NCBI GenBank assembly: GCA_945888375.1
Contig: CAMCZZ010000015.1
Span: 1 to 64,000 of the forward strand
Direction: 5' to 3'
DNA from: Akkermansia muciniphila
GTDB lineage: Bacteria > Verrucomicrobiota > Verrucomicrobiia > Opitutales > Opitutaceae
Length of the DNA: 64,000 nucleotides
Under the pieces are notes generated by a model. The model searched no databases and was not told where the DNA came from. It was given only the letters and a program-made list of their open reading frames with translations. This document shows, one piece after another, positions 24,411 to 33,398 of the stretch. The translations under genes and the position numbers were made by a program. Each line of letters starts with the position of its first letter. The first letter of the stretch is position 1.

Positions 24411-25145
24411 ATGGGACGCCAATGGCTACACGCGAAACGCGCCGTCGTTAACAACCGCAAAGGTCAGCTGGTCGGCAAGCTGGTCAAGGAGATCACCGTC
24501 GCCGCCAAACTCGGCGGAGGTGACCAAGGGGCCAACGCGCGCCTTTTCACCGCCGTCGAAAAGGCCAAGAAAGCCTCCGTCACCCGCGACGTGATCGAAC
24601 GGGCCATCCACAAGGGCGCCGGCACCGGAGGCGAAAAGAGCGACCTTACTCACGTCACTTTCGACGGCTACGCCCCCCACAAGGTGCCCGTCGTCGTCGA
24701 GTGCTACACCGATAACGTCCAGCGCCTCGCGCCCGAGATGCGCGTGCTTTTCAAGAAGGGCATTCTCGGCACCACCGGTTCCAACAAGTTTCTTTTTGAT
24801 CACGCCGGGATCGTGGAGGCCTACACCGCCGCCACCACACCCGACCTCGAGGCCGCCGCCATCGAGGCCGGGGCGAACGACTTCGCCGCCCTTACCCACG
24901 CCGAGAACGACGATATCCCCGCGGAGGGCGCGTCCGGGGCACGCTTCCTGTGCGAGCGCACCTCCATCCACGCCGTCTCGGAATGGCTCAAGGCCAACGG
25001 CTGGACCGTCATCACCTCCGAAATGGGCTACCTCGCCAAGACCTACCCCGAGCTCGGCGAAACCGAGCGCGCCGAGGTCGGCGAGTTCCTGCACGCCCTC
25101 GAAGACAACGACGACGTGCAGCGCGTCTGGGCCGCCTTCCGCTAG
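24411..25145 (+). CDS. YebC/PmpR (TACO1) family protein
   Basis: This 244-aa protein has the standard family layout. The N-terminal stretch KRAVVNNRKGQLVGKLVKEI and GGDQGANARLFTAVEKAKK lack the commonest wording (HSKWANIKHRK) but keep the pattern. VIERAIHKGAGTGG, YDGYAPHKVPVVVECYTDN-like and GILGTTGSNKFLFDHAGI follow. Members act as transcription regulators or as translation factors that relieve ribosome stalling. A 12-base gap separates it from the next gene. Confidence 0.92.
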   Translation: MGRQWLHAKRAVVNNRKGQLVGKLVKEITVAAKLGGGDQGANARLFTAVEKAKKASVTRDVIERAIHKGAGTGGEKSDLTHVTFDGYAPHKVPVVVECYTDNVQRLAPEMRVLFKKGILGTTGSNKFLFDHAGIVEAYTAATTPDLEAAAIEAGANDFAALTHAENDDIPAEGASGARFLCERTSIHAVSEWLKANGWTVITSEMGYLAKTYPELGETERAEVGEFLHALEDNDDVQRVWAAFR

Positions 25146-25156
25146 GCCCCCGTCCC

Positions 25157-25681
25157 ATGCCTGCCCCCGGACGCCCGGTGCTCATCACGCTCGGCGCCCT
25201 CGCGGTGCTGGCGGCTTTGCTCATCGGCCTGCCCTGGTTGAGCCCCGGACGCGGGGTGGAACGCTCTTTCGACCATCTGCTCGGGGCGATTGCGGATAAA
25301 GATACGCCCGCCCTCGAACGCCTGTTCGGACCCGACTACGCCCCCTCGCTCGGCCACGACCGCGCCGCCACCCTTCGCCTCGCCGCCGAGATCCGCGGCC
25401 AGTTCGCGACTTGCTCCCTCCGCCGGGAACAGTCCGAGCTCATCCTCGATCCCTCCAGGCAAAGCGCCACCACCCGGGCCCTCATCCGTTTCCGCGGCCA
25501 GGGCAGCCCGGTGGCCCGCGCCGTCGTCGAAGCCTCGGCCGCCACCACTACGCCGGTGGTTTTTCGCTGGCGGCGCAATTCCTGGAAACCGTGGGACTGG
25601 CGCCTGGTCGGCATCGAACACCCCGACGCCGCGCGCGCCCTCGCCCGTTTCGAACGCCAGGCCGCCGTGCTCGGGCTCTGA
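25157..25681 (+). CDS. Membrane-anchored protein of unknown function
   Basis: I do not recognise this 174-aa protein. It has one N-terminal membrane segment (LITLGALAVLAALLIGLPWL) followed by a soluble domain. That domain, with AIADKDTPALERLFGPDYAP, a stretch of beta strands and FRWRRNSWKPWDWRLVGIEH, looks like an NTF2-like small alpha-beta barrel. It follows the YebC-type gene by 12 bases and is probably in the same transcript. It converges with the SUMF1-domain gene 6 bases downstream. Confidence 0.7.
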   Translation: MPAPGRPVLITLGALAVLAALLIGLPWLSPGRGVERSFDHLLGAIADKDTPALERLFGPDYAPSLGHDRAATLRLAAEIRGQFATCSLRREQSELILDPSRQSATTRALIRFRGQGSPVARAVVEASAATTTPVVFRWRRNSWKPWDWRLVGIEHPDAARALARFERQAAVLGL

Positions 25682-25687
25682 ACCGCT

Positions 25688-27475
25688 TCAACGGTCCGCA
25701 GGCAACTCCATCACCACCCGGAAACCGATGTGCCGGGCGCGATCCACCTTGGAACGCGATTCAAGGACAAATTTCGCCAGCGCCTCGGGCGAGTCCAGAT
25801 TGCTCCCGCCCGCCAGCATGGCGCGATCTAGGCTGGCATCGGCATCCAGCCACTCGGCCAGATTCCCCACCAGATCACGGTAGCCGTTGGGGTTTGCCCG
25901 CCCGCCCTCCGTGGTGCCGACCTTGCCGTCCCCCGCCGAGCTGCGCACTTCGCCGGGATTATTCCCCAGCGCCCCCCGATATTCGGACTCGGCCGGCAGA
26001 CGCACCTTCGCCCCCAGTATCCAGCTCAGGCGGGTGCAAAACTCCTGGGCGTCGGCCCAGTTCACCGAGTCCACCGGCATGCTCCGCCCCGGATTGCGGC
26101 TGGGGTTGGTGTTCATGACGGTTTCATAAATGTCCTGCGGCATTTCACTCGCTAGCATCAGCCGGTCATTCACCCCGATCAAAGGCAGCAAGCGGTCAAA
26201 AACCTTGTCCTGCACCCCCTTGATTTCGGCGCGCTTCAGACCGAGGTAACTCAATTTGATCCGCAGAGTGCCGTCGACGTAGTTGCTGCGCGGGAAATCT
26301 TTTTCCAACAACTCGGTCAGCTCCAGGGCCCGGGGCAGGGCCTGGTCGGCCGAGACGAGCCGCCGCCGCCGCAGGTCGGCGCTGATCGAACGCTCCAGTC
26401 GGGTGAGCTCGACGGCGATGGGCTGGGAACGGGCGGTCTGGAGCTTGGTTTCCAACACTTCGATGCGCTTAGAGGAGACGAAACGGCTGCGCGCAAAGAG
26501 CAGATTGACCTGCTGCTGGCGGGTCAGGGCCTCGAGGTAGAGGGCCGCGGCGGCCTTGTTGTTGCCCGAGCGGTCGGCGAGATCACCCTCGGCCTCCTTC
26601 GCATCCAGTTCCTTGACGATACTGGCGGCATTGAGCGTGGCGATTTCCGCCTCGATCCGGTCGAGCCCGGCGAGATCGGCAAACCGCGTCGTCCCAAATT
26701 CGCGATTGATCCGGTCAAGGACATCGCGCGCGGCGGTGTAGCCGGCGAGGGCATCCGCCCAGCGCTCCCCGGCCACCGCCTGGCGGGCTTTTTCCAAGGC
26801 CTTTTCCTTCTCCTGGTTGAGCGGGTAAACCTGCAGCGCCAGCAGGGATTTCTCGATCTCGGCCTCGCGCACATAGTTTTTAAACCGGGAAGGAGCCGCC
26901 CCGGTGTTCACCGCGCGCTGGAGCTGCAAGGCCTCGTCGTAGGCCGCGGCCGCCTCGCTCAAACGCAGTGCCTTCACCGCCTCATCCCCGTCCTCGATAC
27001 GCTGCTGGATGGTGCCGAGGGCGCGCTTGGCCCGCAACGCATCGTATTCACTCTCCAGTCGCTCAAGATTTTGCTGCTGCGCATAGTCGCCATGCACGGC
27101 CGAACGGGCGATTTCGCGCTGCTTGGCCACCGCCTCGGCCAGGACCAGCAGGGCCTCGTCTGAAATAATGTCCGCGGCGGAGAGTCCTTTGTAGCGGGCC
27201 TCCAGCTCCGCCACCTCCGCGATTTTCTTCAATAAAACCGGATCCGTGGCCGAAATGGTCTCCTTGGGGACTTCCGTGACCGCCCGGCCCGGGCCGGACG
27301 TGGCGAGCAAAAACCAGAGGCCCGCCAGCAGCACCACCCCCAAGCCAATAAAAATCGAAGACCGCGAGGCGGTCCATAAGTCATACAGCTTCTGGCGCTG
27401 GCGATAAGATAGCATGGGGAGTAGTCCGAGCAAAGATGAGGCGACGAGAAATGCAATGATTGGCAAGTTTATCAT
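25688..27475 (-). CDS. Membrane protein with C-terminal SUMF1 (FGE-sulfatase-like) domain
   Basis: This 595-aa protein has two N-terminal hydrophobic segments (INLPIIAFLVASSLLGLLPM and SSIFIGLGVVLLAGLWFLLA). A long helical, tetratricopeptide- or coiled-coil-like middle follows (about residues 75-440). The C-terminal domain resembles the formylglycine-generating-enzyme fold: NPSRNPGRSMPVDSVNWADA, RLPAESEYRGALG, GYRDLVGNLAEWLDA and HIGFRVVME. The domain is short and I see no catalytic Cys pair, so it is probably a binding rather than an enzymatic module. I chose ATG 27475. It is divergent from tyrA. Confidence 0.8.
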   Translation of the reverse strand: MINLPIIAFLVASSLLGLLPMLSYRQRQKLYDLWTASRSSIFIGLGVVLLAGLWFLLATSGPGRAVTEVPKETISATDPVLLKKIAEVAELEARYKGLSAADIISDEALLVLAEAVAKQREIARSAVHGDYAQQQNLERLESEYDALRAKRALGTIQQRIEDGDEAVKALRLSEAAAAYDEALQLQRAVNTGAAPSRFKNYVREAEIEKSLLALQVYPLNQEKEKALEKARQAVAGERWADALAGYTAARDVLDRINREFGTTRFADLAGLDRIEAEIATLNAASIVKELDAKEAEGDLADRSGNNKAAAALYLEALTRQQQVNLLFARSRFVSSKRIEVLETKLQTARSQPIAVELTRLERSISADLRRRRLVSADQALPRALELTELLEKDFPRSNYVDGTLRIKLSYLGLKRAEIKGVQDKVFDRLLPLIGVNDRLMLASEMPQDIYETVMNTNPSRNPGRSMPVDSVNWADAQEFCTRLSWILGAKVRLPAESEYRGALGNNPGEVRSSAGDGKVGTTEGGRANPNGYRDLVGNLAEWLDADASLDRAMLAGGSNLDSPEALAKFVLESRSKVDRARHIGFRVVMELPADR

Positions 27476-27549
27476 CGCCCCGCCCAAACCCGCCCCGGCC
27501 TTGCCCGAAGGCTGGACAAGACGCGCGCTGCTTTCACCTTGAAGGGGTC

Positions 27550-28401
27550 GTGATCCAACACCTCGCCATCCTCGCTCCCGGCCTTCTCGGCTCTTCCGTG
27601 GCCCGGGCCGCCCGGGAACGCGGCCTGGCAGGCCGGATCACGGTCTGGGCCCGCCGCGCCGAGGTCCGCGCGGAATTGCGCGGCCAGCCCTGGCTGGATG
27701 ACGTCGCTGACACCCCCGGCGCGGCCGTCGCCGAAGCATCCCTGGTCGTGCTGGCCGCTCCCGTTGACCGGATCATCGAGCTGGATCAGGAAATCGCCCC
27801 CCGCCTCGCCGCCGGCGCCATCGTCACCGACGTAGGCAGCGTGAAGGGCCCCATTTGCACCGCCGCCGCCCGGCACCCCCGTCCCGCCGGCGCCTGCTTC
27901 CTCGGCTCCCACCCCATGGCCGGCTCGGAAAAAACTGGCTGGGAACACGGCCAACCCACCCTGTTTGAAAAACGGGTTTGCTTCGTCACCCCCACGGACA
28001 ACACCCCCTCCGGGGCCCTCGTGCAACTGGAGAAATTCTGGCGTGCCCTCGGCGCCGAGGTCGTCGTGGCCGCACCCGCCCAACACGACGAAATCGTCGC
28101 CCATATCAGCCACCTGCCCCAAGCGGTGGCCACCAGCCTAGCCTGCGCCCTCGCCCACAAAGAGGGGGACTGGCGGCACCTCGCCGGCAACGGCCTGCGC
28201 GATACCACCCGGATTGCCGCTGGCGACGCCACCATGTGGGTGGAGATTTTCCAGCAAAACCGCGCCGCCATCCTCGAGGCCCTCGCCCGCCAGGAGGAGG
28301 AGTTTACCGCTTTCCGTCTCGCCCTCGAGCGCTCCGACTGGGCCGACCTCCGCGCCCGCTTGGAGCGCGGCAAGGCCTGGCGGGATGGCTTCCGCACCTG
28401 A
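27550..28401 (+). CDS. tyrA: Prephenate dehydrogenase
   Basis: This 283-aa NAD(P)-dependent enzyme converts prephenate to 4-hydroxyphenylpyruvate for tyrosine synthesis. The Rossmann motif is LAILAPGLLGSSVARAARER, with the first Gly replaced by Ala. LGSHPMAGSEKTGWEH holds the catalytic His, and HDEIVAHISHLPQAVATSLA the second conserved block. GLRDTTRIAAGDATMWVEIF is also typical. It starts at GTG 27550. Twelve bases separate it from aroA, so it leads a tyrA-aroA-cmk-plsC transcript. No ACT or chorismate mutase domain is fused. Confidence 0.94.
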   Translation: MIQHLAILAPGLLGSSVARAARERGLAGRITVWARRAEVRAELRGQPWLDDVADTPGAAVAEASLVVLAAPVDRIIELDQEIAPRLAAGAIVTDVGSVKGPICTAAARHPRPAGACFLGSHPMAGSEKTGWEHGQPTLFEKRVCFVTPTDNTPSGALVQLEKFWRALGAEVVVAAPAQHDEIVAHISHLPQAVATSLACALAHKEGDWRHLAGNGLRDTTRIAAGDATMWVEIFQQNRAAILEALARQEEEFTAFRLALERSDWADLRARLERGKAWRDGFRT

Positions 28402-28413
28402 CCGCTACCCGCC

Positions 28414-29775
28414 ATGTCCCAACCGTCCCCCCTTCCCGATTGCCTGCCCATCACCCCGTTCACCGGGCCCGTCTCCGGCACCGTCAAACTGCCCGGCTCA
28501 AAGAGCCTGACCAACCGCGCCCTGCTGCTCGCCGCCCTCTGCGACCGGCCCGTCGCCCTCGGCGGGGCCCTGTTCAGCGATGATACCGAATTGATGGTCG
28601 GGGCCCTGCGCGCGCTTGGTTTCCACGTGGCCGCGGACCAGGCCGCCGGCACTTTGAAGGTGGAGAATCAGGCCGCCGCCTTCCGCGCCGAAACCCCGGT
28701 TGAGTTATTCGTCGGCCTGGCCGGCACCGCCGCGCGCTTCCTCACCGCCCTCTGCGCCGCCGCCCCCCGCGGCACCTACCGCATCCAAGGCACACCCCGC
28801 ATGAACGAGCGCCCGATGAAGGGCTTGCTCGACGCCCTGCGCGCACTCGGCGCAGACATCCGTTGCCTCGGCGCGGAAGGGTTTTTCCCCATCGAAATCC
28901 ACGCCTCGGGCCTGCGCGGGGGCAAAGTGAAAATCGACGCCACCGAAAGCAGCCAGATGCTGTCCGCCCTGCTCATGGTCGCCCCGCTGGCCGACCGCGC
29001 CGTCGAGGTCCACGCCATCGGCGGCGTGCGCTGGCCCTTTGTCAGCATGACCGCACGCATCATGGCCGCCTTCCAGCCGGGAGCCGAGGACAACGTCGAA
29101 CGCGTCAGCGATACCTGCTTCCGCGTCCTTAAAGGCGGCGTGCCCGCCTACTCGGCGCCCTCGACCTACGCGATCGAACCGGACGCCAGCGCCGCCAGCT
29201 ACTACGCCGCCCTGCCCTTCGTGGTCGGCGGCCGCCTGCGTCTCGAACACCTGCACTTGGGAATGCAAGGTGACACCGCCTTTCTCGACGTGCTCGCCCG
29301 CGCCGGCGCCACCGTGAATGCCACTTCCGGCGGTTTCGAGGTATCCTACCATCCCACGCATTCCCGTCATGGCGTGGATGAAAACTTCAACGCCTTTTCG
29401 GACACCTTTCTGACGCTGGCGGCGATCGCCCCCTTGTTATCCGGCCCTACCTTTATCACCGGCATCGCCCACACTCGCCGGCAGGAAACCGACCGGGTGG
29501 CCGGCATGGCCGCCGAACTCCGCCGCCTGGGTCAGGAAGTGCTGGAAACGGAAGATACCCTCGTCATCACCCCGCGGCCGCTGATCCCGGACGTGACCGT
29601 GCACACCTACCACGACCACCGCTTCGCCATGAGTTTCGGTATCCTCGGTTGCCACGACCTCCGCGGGGACGGCCGGCCTTGGTTATCGATCGAAAACCCC
29701 GGTTGCTGCGCCAAAACCTTTCCCCACTTTTTCGATTTGCTGGAATCCCTCCGCCGCAAAGCCTCCGCCGCTTGA
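28414..29775 (+). CDS. aroA: 3-phosphoshikimate 1-carboxyvinyltransferase (EPSP synthase)
   Basis: This 453-aa enzyme joins shikimate 3-phosphate to PEP in aromatic amino-acid synthesis. VSGTVKLPGSKSLTNRALLL is the N-terminal signature with the conserved Lys and Ser. FVGLAGTAARFLTALCA (with GTAAR) and RMNERPMKGLLDALRALGAD follow. KIDATESSQMLSALLMVAPL and HRFAMSFGILG complete the set. Length is normal. It sits between tyrA and cmk; together with aroB on the other strand, part of the shikimate pathway is in this window. Confidence 0.96.
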   Translation: MSQPSPLPDCLPITPFTGPVSGTVKLPGSKSLTNRALLLAALCDRPVALGGALFSDDTELMVGALRALGFHVAADQAAGTLKVENQAAAFRAETPVELFVGLAGTAARFLTALCAAAPRGTYRIQGTPRMNERPMKGLLDALRALGADIRCLGAEGFFPIEIHASGLRGGKVKIDATESSQMLSALLMVAPLADRAVEVHAIGGVRWPFVSMTARIMAAFQPGAEDNVERVSDTCFRVLKGGVPAYSAPSTYAIEPDASAASYYAALPFVVGGRLRLEHLHLGMQGDTAFLDVLARAGATVNATSGGFEVSYHPTHSRHGVDENFNAFSDTFLTLAAIAPLLSGPTFITGIAHTRRQETDRVAGMAAELRRLGQEVLETEDTLVITPRPLIPDVTVHTYHDHRFAMSFGILGCHDLRGDGRPWLSIENPGCCAKTFPHFFDLLESLRRKASAA

Positions 29776-29789
29776 ACCCGACCGCCCCC

Positions 29790-30464
29790 ATGGCCCCCTC
29801 CTTCCTCATTGTCGCCATCGACGGCGGCGCAGCCGCCGGCAAATCCACCACCGCCCGAGCCCTGAGCAGCCAGTTCAACCTGCTGCACGTGGACACCGGC
29901 TCCTATTACCGGGCCGTCACCCATGAACTGCTCCGCCAGGGAGTGCCCTCCGACGATACGGCGGCCATTGCCCACGCCGCCTCCGGTTTGGCCCTCGGCA
30001 CCCGCGTGCAAGGCCACCGCGCCCAGATTGAAATCGGCGGCCACGGCGTCGACGAAGCCGCTTTGCGCGGCCCGGCCGTGAACGCCGCCGTCTCCCACTT
30101 CGCCGCCGTCCCAGCGGTGCGCTCCGCCTTGCTCGCCTACCAGCGCGATCAAGCGCGCATCGCCCGCGAACACGGGTTTGCCGGACTGGTGATGGAAGGC
30201 CGCGATATCGGCACGGTGATTTTTCCTGACGCCGATTTCCGCTTTTTTCTGCACGCCGATCCCGCGGAACGCGCCCGCCGCCGCGCTGCCGAGGGGCAGC
30301 AGGATTCCATCGCCGAGCGCGACCGACTCGACAGCACGCGCAAAGCCTCGCCGCTGCAATGCCCGCCCGGCGCGACCGGCCTCGACTCCACCCACCTCAC
30401 ACTCGAGGAAGTCGTCGCCCGCGTCTCCGCCCCCATCGCGGCCCGCCTCGCCGCCAACACCTGA
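29790..30464 (+). CDS. cmk: Cytidylate kinase
   Basis: This 224-aa kinase phosphorylates CMP and dCMP. The P-loop reads IDGGAAAGKSTTARAL, slightly different from the common GPSGAGKGT. LLHVDTGSYYRAVTHELLRQ is the CMP-binding block, LVMEGRDIGTVIFPDADFRF the next, and DRLDSTRKASPLQ the lid region. It starts at ATG 29790, 14 bases after aroA. The aroA-cmk pairing is common in bacteria. The plsC gene starts 11 bases after it. Confidence 0.94.
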   Translation: MAPSFLIVAIDGGAAAGKSTTARALSSQFNLLHVDTGSYYRAVTHELLRQGVPSDDTAAIAHAASGLALGTRVQGHRAQIEIGGHGVDEAALRGPAVNAAVSHFAAVPAVRSALLAYQRDQARIAREHGFAGLVMEGRDIGTVIFPDADFRFFLHADPAERARRRAAEGQQDSIAERDRLDSTRKASPLQCPPGATGLDSTHLTLEEVVARVSAPIAARLAANT

Positions 30465-30475
30465 ACGCTCAAGCC

Positions 30476-31141
30476 ATGGCCGACGCCGGCGAACGCTTCC
30501 CGCAGCTGCGCATGGGGCGCTTGTATGGGTTCTCCCATTATATTCTTAATGGCTTGCGCCAGGCCTTTTTCCGCGGCGAGGTCGCCGGTCTGCGGCACGT
30601 GCCCGCCAGCGGCCCCTTTCTCGTGGCCGCCAATCACGCGAGCCACCTCGACCCGCCCTTCATCGGGGCGGTCCTGCCCCGGCAACTGGCTTTTTTCGCC
30701 CGCAAAACACTCTGGGGGCCGGGCGCCGGCCAGTGGTGGATGGATGGAGTCGGCGCGATCCCGGTGGATCGCGATGGCTCCGATCTCGCCGCGATCAAGC
30801 GCGTGCTTGCCACACTCGATGCCGGCGGCGCCATCGCCCTCTTCCCCGAGGGCACGCGTTCGCCCGACGGCCAGATGCAGCCCGCCAAGGCCGGCGTCGG
30901 GATGATCGTGTGCAAGTCCCGCGTGCCGGTCCTGCCCTGCCGTATCTTCGACAGCCACATCGCCTTCGGCCGCGGCAGCGGGCTGCGACCGGGAACTCCG
31001 GTGCACATCGTTTTCGGCGCCCCGCTCCAGCCCGCCGACTACGACCGTCCAGCGGACGGCAAGGAGCGCTACCAACGCGCCAGCGAACGCATCATGGCCG
31101 CCATCGCCGCCCTTCCGGCCCCGCCGGTCACGGTGGTATGA
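30476..31141 (+). CDS. plsC: 1-acyl-sn-glycerol-3-phosphate acyltransferase
   Basis: This 221-aa membrane-associated acyltransferase makes phosphatidic acid. The catalytic motif NHASHLDPPF (HxxxxD) is at about residue 45. FPEGTRSPDGQMQPAKAGV is the acyl-acceptor motif, and VPVLPCRIFDS the following block. The N-terminus is amphipathic rather than a clear transmembrane helix. It starts at ATG 30476, 11 bases after cmk, as the last gene of the tyrA-aroA-cmk-plsC run. It converges with the HesB/IscA-like gene. Confidence 0.93.
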   Translation: MADAGERFPQLRMGRLYGFSHYILNGLRQAFFRGEVAGLRHVPASGPFLVAANHASHLDPPFIGAVLPRQLAFFARKTLWGPGAGQWWMDGVGAIPVDRDGSDLAAIKRVLATLDAGGAIALFPEGTRSPDGQMQPAKAGVGMIVCKSRVPVLPCRIFDSHIAFGRGSGLRPGTPVHIVFGAPLQPADYDRPADGKERYQRASERIMAAIAALPAPPVTVV

Positions 31142-31186
31142 ACAGCCCCCCGCGCCCCATCAAGCCAGCCCGCCCCGCCCCTGAGG

Positions 31187-31588
31187 TCAGACTGAAAAAC
31201 TCTCGCCGCAAGAGCACGAGGCCTTGGCATTCGGGTTGGTGAACTTGAAACCTCCGGCGATGAGGGCGTTGGAGTAGTCCACCACCGTGCCCTTGAGGTA
31301 AAGCGCCGTCTTGGGATCCACCAGCACGCGCGCTCCGCCGGTCGGGACCAGAATATCGCCACGTTTTGGCGCGGGTGCAAAACGCAGCTTGTAACTGAGC
31401 CCGTTGCAGCCGCCGCCCGAGATCGCCACCCGTAAAAACTCCCCCTGGGCCTCGCGGGCCACCAGCGCCGCGACCTTGCGCCCCGCCGCTTCCGTCAAGC
31501 GCACCAACCGCTCATCCCCCGCACGCACCTCGACCGCCGGCGACGGAGCGGCGTCAGAAGAAGTCGGTGCCTTCAAGAGTGTTTCCAT
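31187..31588 (-). CDS. HesB/IscA-type iron-sulfur cluster assembly protein
   Basis: This 133-aa protein is an A-type Fe-S carrier. FLRVAISGGGCNGLSYKLRF has the first conserved Cys and NPNAKASCSCGESFSV the CxC pair near the C-terminus, so all three cluster ligands are present. VDPKTALYLKGTVVDYSNAL is the typical central block. It has about 25 extra N-terminal residues compared with ErpA. I chose ATG 31588, preceded by GGTGAG; a start at 31606 is possible and would overlap pdxA further. It is the last gene of a minus-strand run. Confidence 0.92.
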   Translation of the reverse strand: METLLKAPTSSDAAPSPAVEVRAGDERLVRLTEAAGRKVAALVAREAQGEFLRVAISGGGCNGLSYKLRFAPAPKRGDILVPTGGARVLVDPKTALYLKGTVVDYSNALIAGGFKFTNPNAKASCSCGESFSV

Positions 31589-31599
31589 AAAAGTGAAAC

Positions 31600-32565
31600 T
31601 CACCATGTCCGCCCGGCCGCGACACGCAAGGCCGCCCGGTGCGCCGCCAGCCGGCGCGCGACCCGCACCGCGTTGGCAAAACTCTTCGCCGAAGCCAGGC
31701 CCCGGCCCGCGATTTCGAAACCAGTGCCATGGTCCGGACTGGTCCGCACCCAAGGCAAACCGAGGGTGACATTCACCGCTAAATCAAACTCGAGAGTCTT
31801 CAGCGGAGCCAGACCCTGGTCGTGGTAGAGCGCGATGACCGCGTCGAACTCGCCGTTCAACTGTCGCCAGAAAACCGTGTCAGCCGGCAAGGCCCGCGAA
31901 AGCCCAGGGTGGGTGTGGCGCAGCCGGTCAAGGATGGGATCGAGCCGGTCCCGCTCTTCACTGCCGAGCAAGCCACCCTCGCCGGCATGGGGATTCAACC
32001 CGCAGACCGCGATGCGAGCCGCCAAGTCCTCCGCGGCGCAGAGTTCCGCCGCGGCCGCCGCCGCGCGGGCAAGGCCCGGCTCGTCAAGCGCGGCGGACAC
32101 CGCCGAAAGGGGAATATGCCAGGTCGCGAGCACGACCCGCAGGCGCCCGCCGCAAAAGGCCATCACCGGCTCCCCGCCCCACTCCGCCGCAAAAAATTCG
32201 GTCTGGCCGGGGAAAACCCAGCCGATCCGCGCCATCGCGCTTTTCGCGACCGGCCCGGTGACTACCGCCGCCACCCGCTCCTCGCGCGCCGCCGCCGACG
32301 CGCCCCGCAAGGCCTCGGCCGCGATCCCCGCACCGAGGTCGTCAGGCCGACCAGGCGTTGCCACAAAGCCACCCGGCCCCACCGGACAGGCCCGGAAGCA
32401 CCCCGCTTGGGGCAGACGCTGCAGCCAGGACGGCGGACCGTAAATCTCGACCCGCGCCACCTCCGCCGGCGTCGCCTCACGCAACCACGTCGTAATCACC
32501 TCCGGACCCACCCCCGCCGGATCTCCGCAAGTGATGGCCAGCCACGGCTCCAGCGGCACGCTCAT
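31600..32565 (-). CDS. pdxA: 4-hydroxythreonine-4-phosphate dehydrogenase
   Basis: This 321-aa enzyme oxidises 4-phosphohydroxy-L-threonine in vitamin B6 synthesis. LAITCGDPAGVGPEVITTW is the N-terminal signature. AAVVTGPVAKSAM, FPGQTEFFAAEWG, CGLNPHAGEGGLLGSEE and IALYHDQGLAPLKTLEF hold the metal-binding His and Asp residues. VRTSPDHGTGFEIAGRG completes the pattern. Its start overlaps the lpxA stop as ATGA (32562-32565), so translation is coupled to lpxA. Confidence 0.95.
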   Translation of the reverse strand: MSVPLEPWLAITCGDPAGVGPEVITTWLREATPAEVARVEIYGPPSWLQRLPQAGCFRACPVGPGGFVATPGRPDDLGAGIAAEALRGASAAAREERVAAVVTGPVAKSAMARIGWVFPGQTEFFAAEWGGEPVMAFCGGRLRVVLATWHIPLSAVSAALDEPGLARAAAAAAELCAAEDLAARIAVCGLNPHAGEGGLLGSEERDRLDPILDRLRHTHPGLSRALPADTVFWRQLNGEFDAVIALYHDQGLAPLKTLEFDLAVNVTLGLPWVRTSPDHGTGFEIAGRGLASAKSFANAVRVARRLAAHRAALRVAAGRTW

Positions 32566-33350
32566 GACATGACCGGGCCCTGCGCCGCCTCCGCCGCCGC
32601 TTGGCGCGCCGCGCGCACCAACGCACGCACCGGCCGGGCAAAACCGCGTTTACCACCCTCGAAAAAAACCAGAAACCGCCGCGCCTCCGCACTGGCTGGC
32701 GCGTTCTCGCCCGCCGCCGCCTCTTCCGCTAGCCGGCGGATGTCGCCAAAACGAAAATAAACCCGGCGAAAAGCCTCCTTCAGCTCGCGAATCGTCTCAC
32801 GCGGCAGGCCCCGCCGCTTGAGCCCCACTAGATTGAGCCCGCTGATCTCGTCGCGCTCCGCCACGATCACAAAGGGCGGCAGATCTCGGGTGATGCGCGC
32901 CAGACCGCTGATCATGACACTCTCCCCCACTCGCACAAACTGGTGCACCCCCGCGCCGCCGCCGACAAAGGTGAAGGCCCCCACTTCCACGTGCCCCGCA
33001 AGCATGACGTTGTTCGCCAGCACCACATCGTCCGCCACCGCGCAGTCATGGCCCACATGGCTGCCCGCCATGAGAAAACACCGCGCCCCCACCACCGTGG
33101 CCTGGCCCGCGGCCACCGCCCGGTTCACGGTGACGTTTTCACGGATGACCGTGCCTTCGCCGATCCGGGCAAAACTCGGCGTCGCCCGGTCAAACTTGAG
33201 GTATTGCGGATCGCCGCCCACCACCGCCCCCGGATGCACCACCACCCGGTCGGCCAGGACGGCGTGCCGGGTGACAACCGCACTCGCCATGATTTCACAG
33301 TCCACGCCCAGCTGCGCGCCGGGTTCGATGATCGCGGTCGGATGTATCAT
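32562..33350 (-). CDS. lpxA: UDP-N-acetylglucosamine O-acyltransferase (LpxA)
   Basis: This 262-aa enzyme performs the first step of lipid A synthesis, which shows that the host has an outer membrane with LPS. It has left-handed beta-helix hexapeptides (IHPTAIIEPGAQLGVDCEIM, TVIRENVTVNRA). HVGHDCAVADDVVLANNVML and FVGGGAGVHQFVRVGE hold the catalytic His region. The C-terminus is helical as in the family. The other early lipid A genes (lpxC, lpxD, lpxB) are not adjacent. Confidence 0.95.
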   Translation of the reverse strand: MIHPTAIIEPGAQLGVDCEIMASAVVTRHAVLADRVVVHPGAVVGGDPQYLKFDRATPSFARIGEGTVIRENVTVNRAVAAGQATVVGARCFLMAGSHVGHDCAVADDVVLANNVMLAGHVEVGAFTFVGGGAGVHQFVRVGESVMISGLARITRDLPPFVIVAERDEISGLNLVGLKRRGLPRETIRELKEAFRRVYFRFGDIRRLAEEAAAGENAPASAEARRFLVFFEGGKRGFARPVRALVRAARQAAAEAAQGPVMS

Positions 33351-33398
33351 TTAAACCGAAACCCTCTGCTTCCCTGCGGGCGGTTTCAAGCCTCGCCC

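Noticed and set aside
30348-30361. 14-base match between the spacer at 285-318 (TCGCCGCTGCAATG) and cmk, a possible self-target
   Set aside because: Only 14 bases match, at the end that is 3' in the crRNA and far from the seed; the rest of the spacer does not match. In GC-rich sequence this is likely chance.
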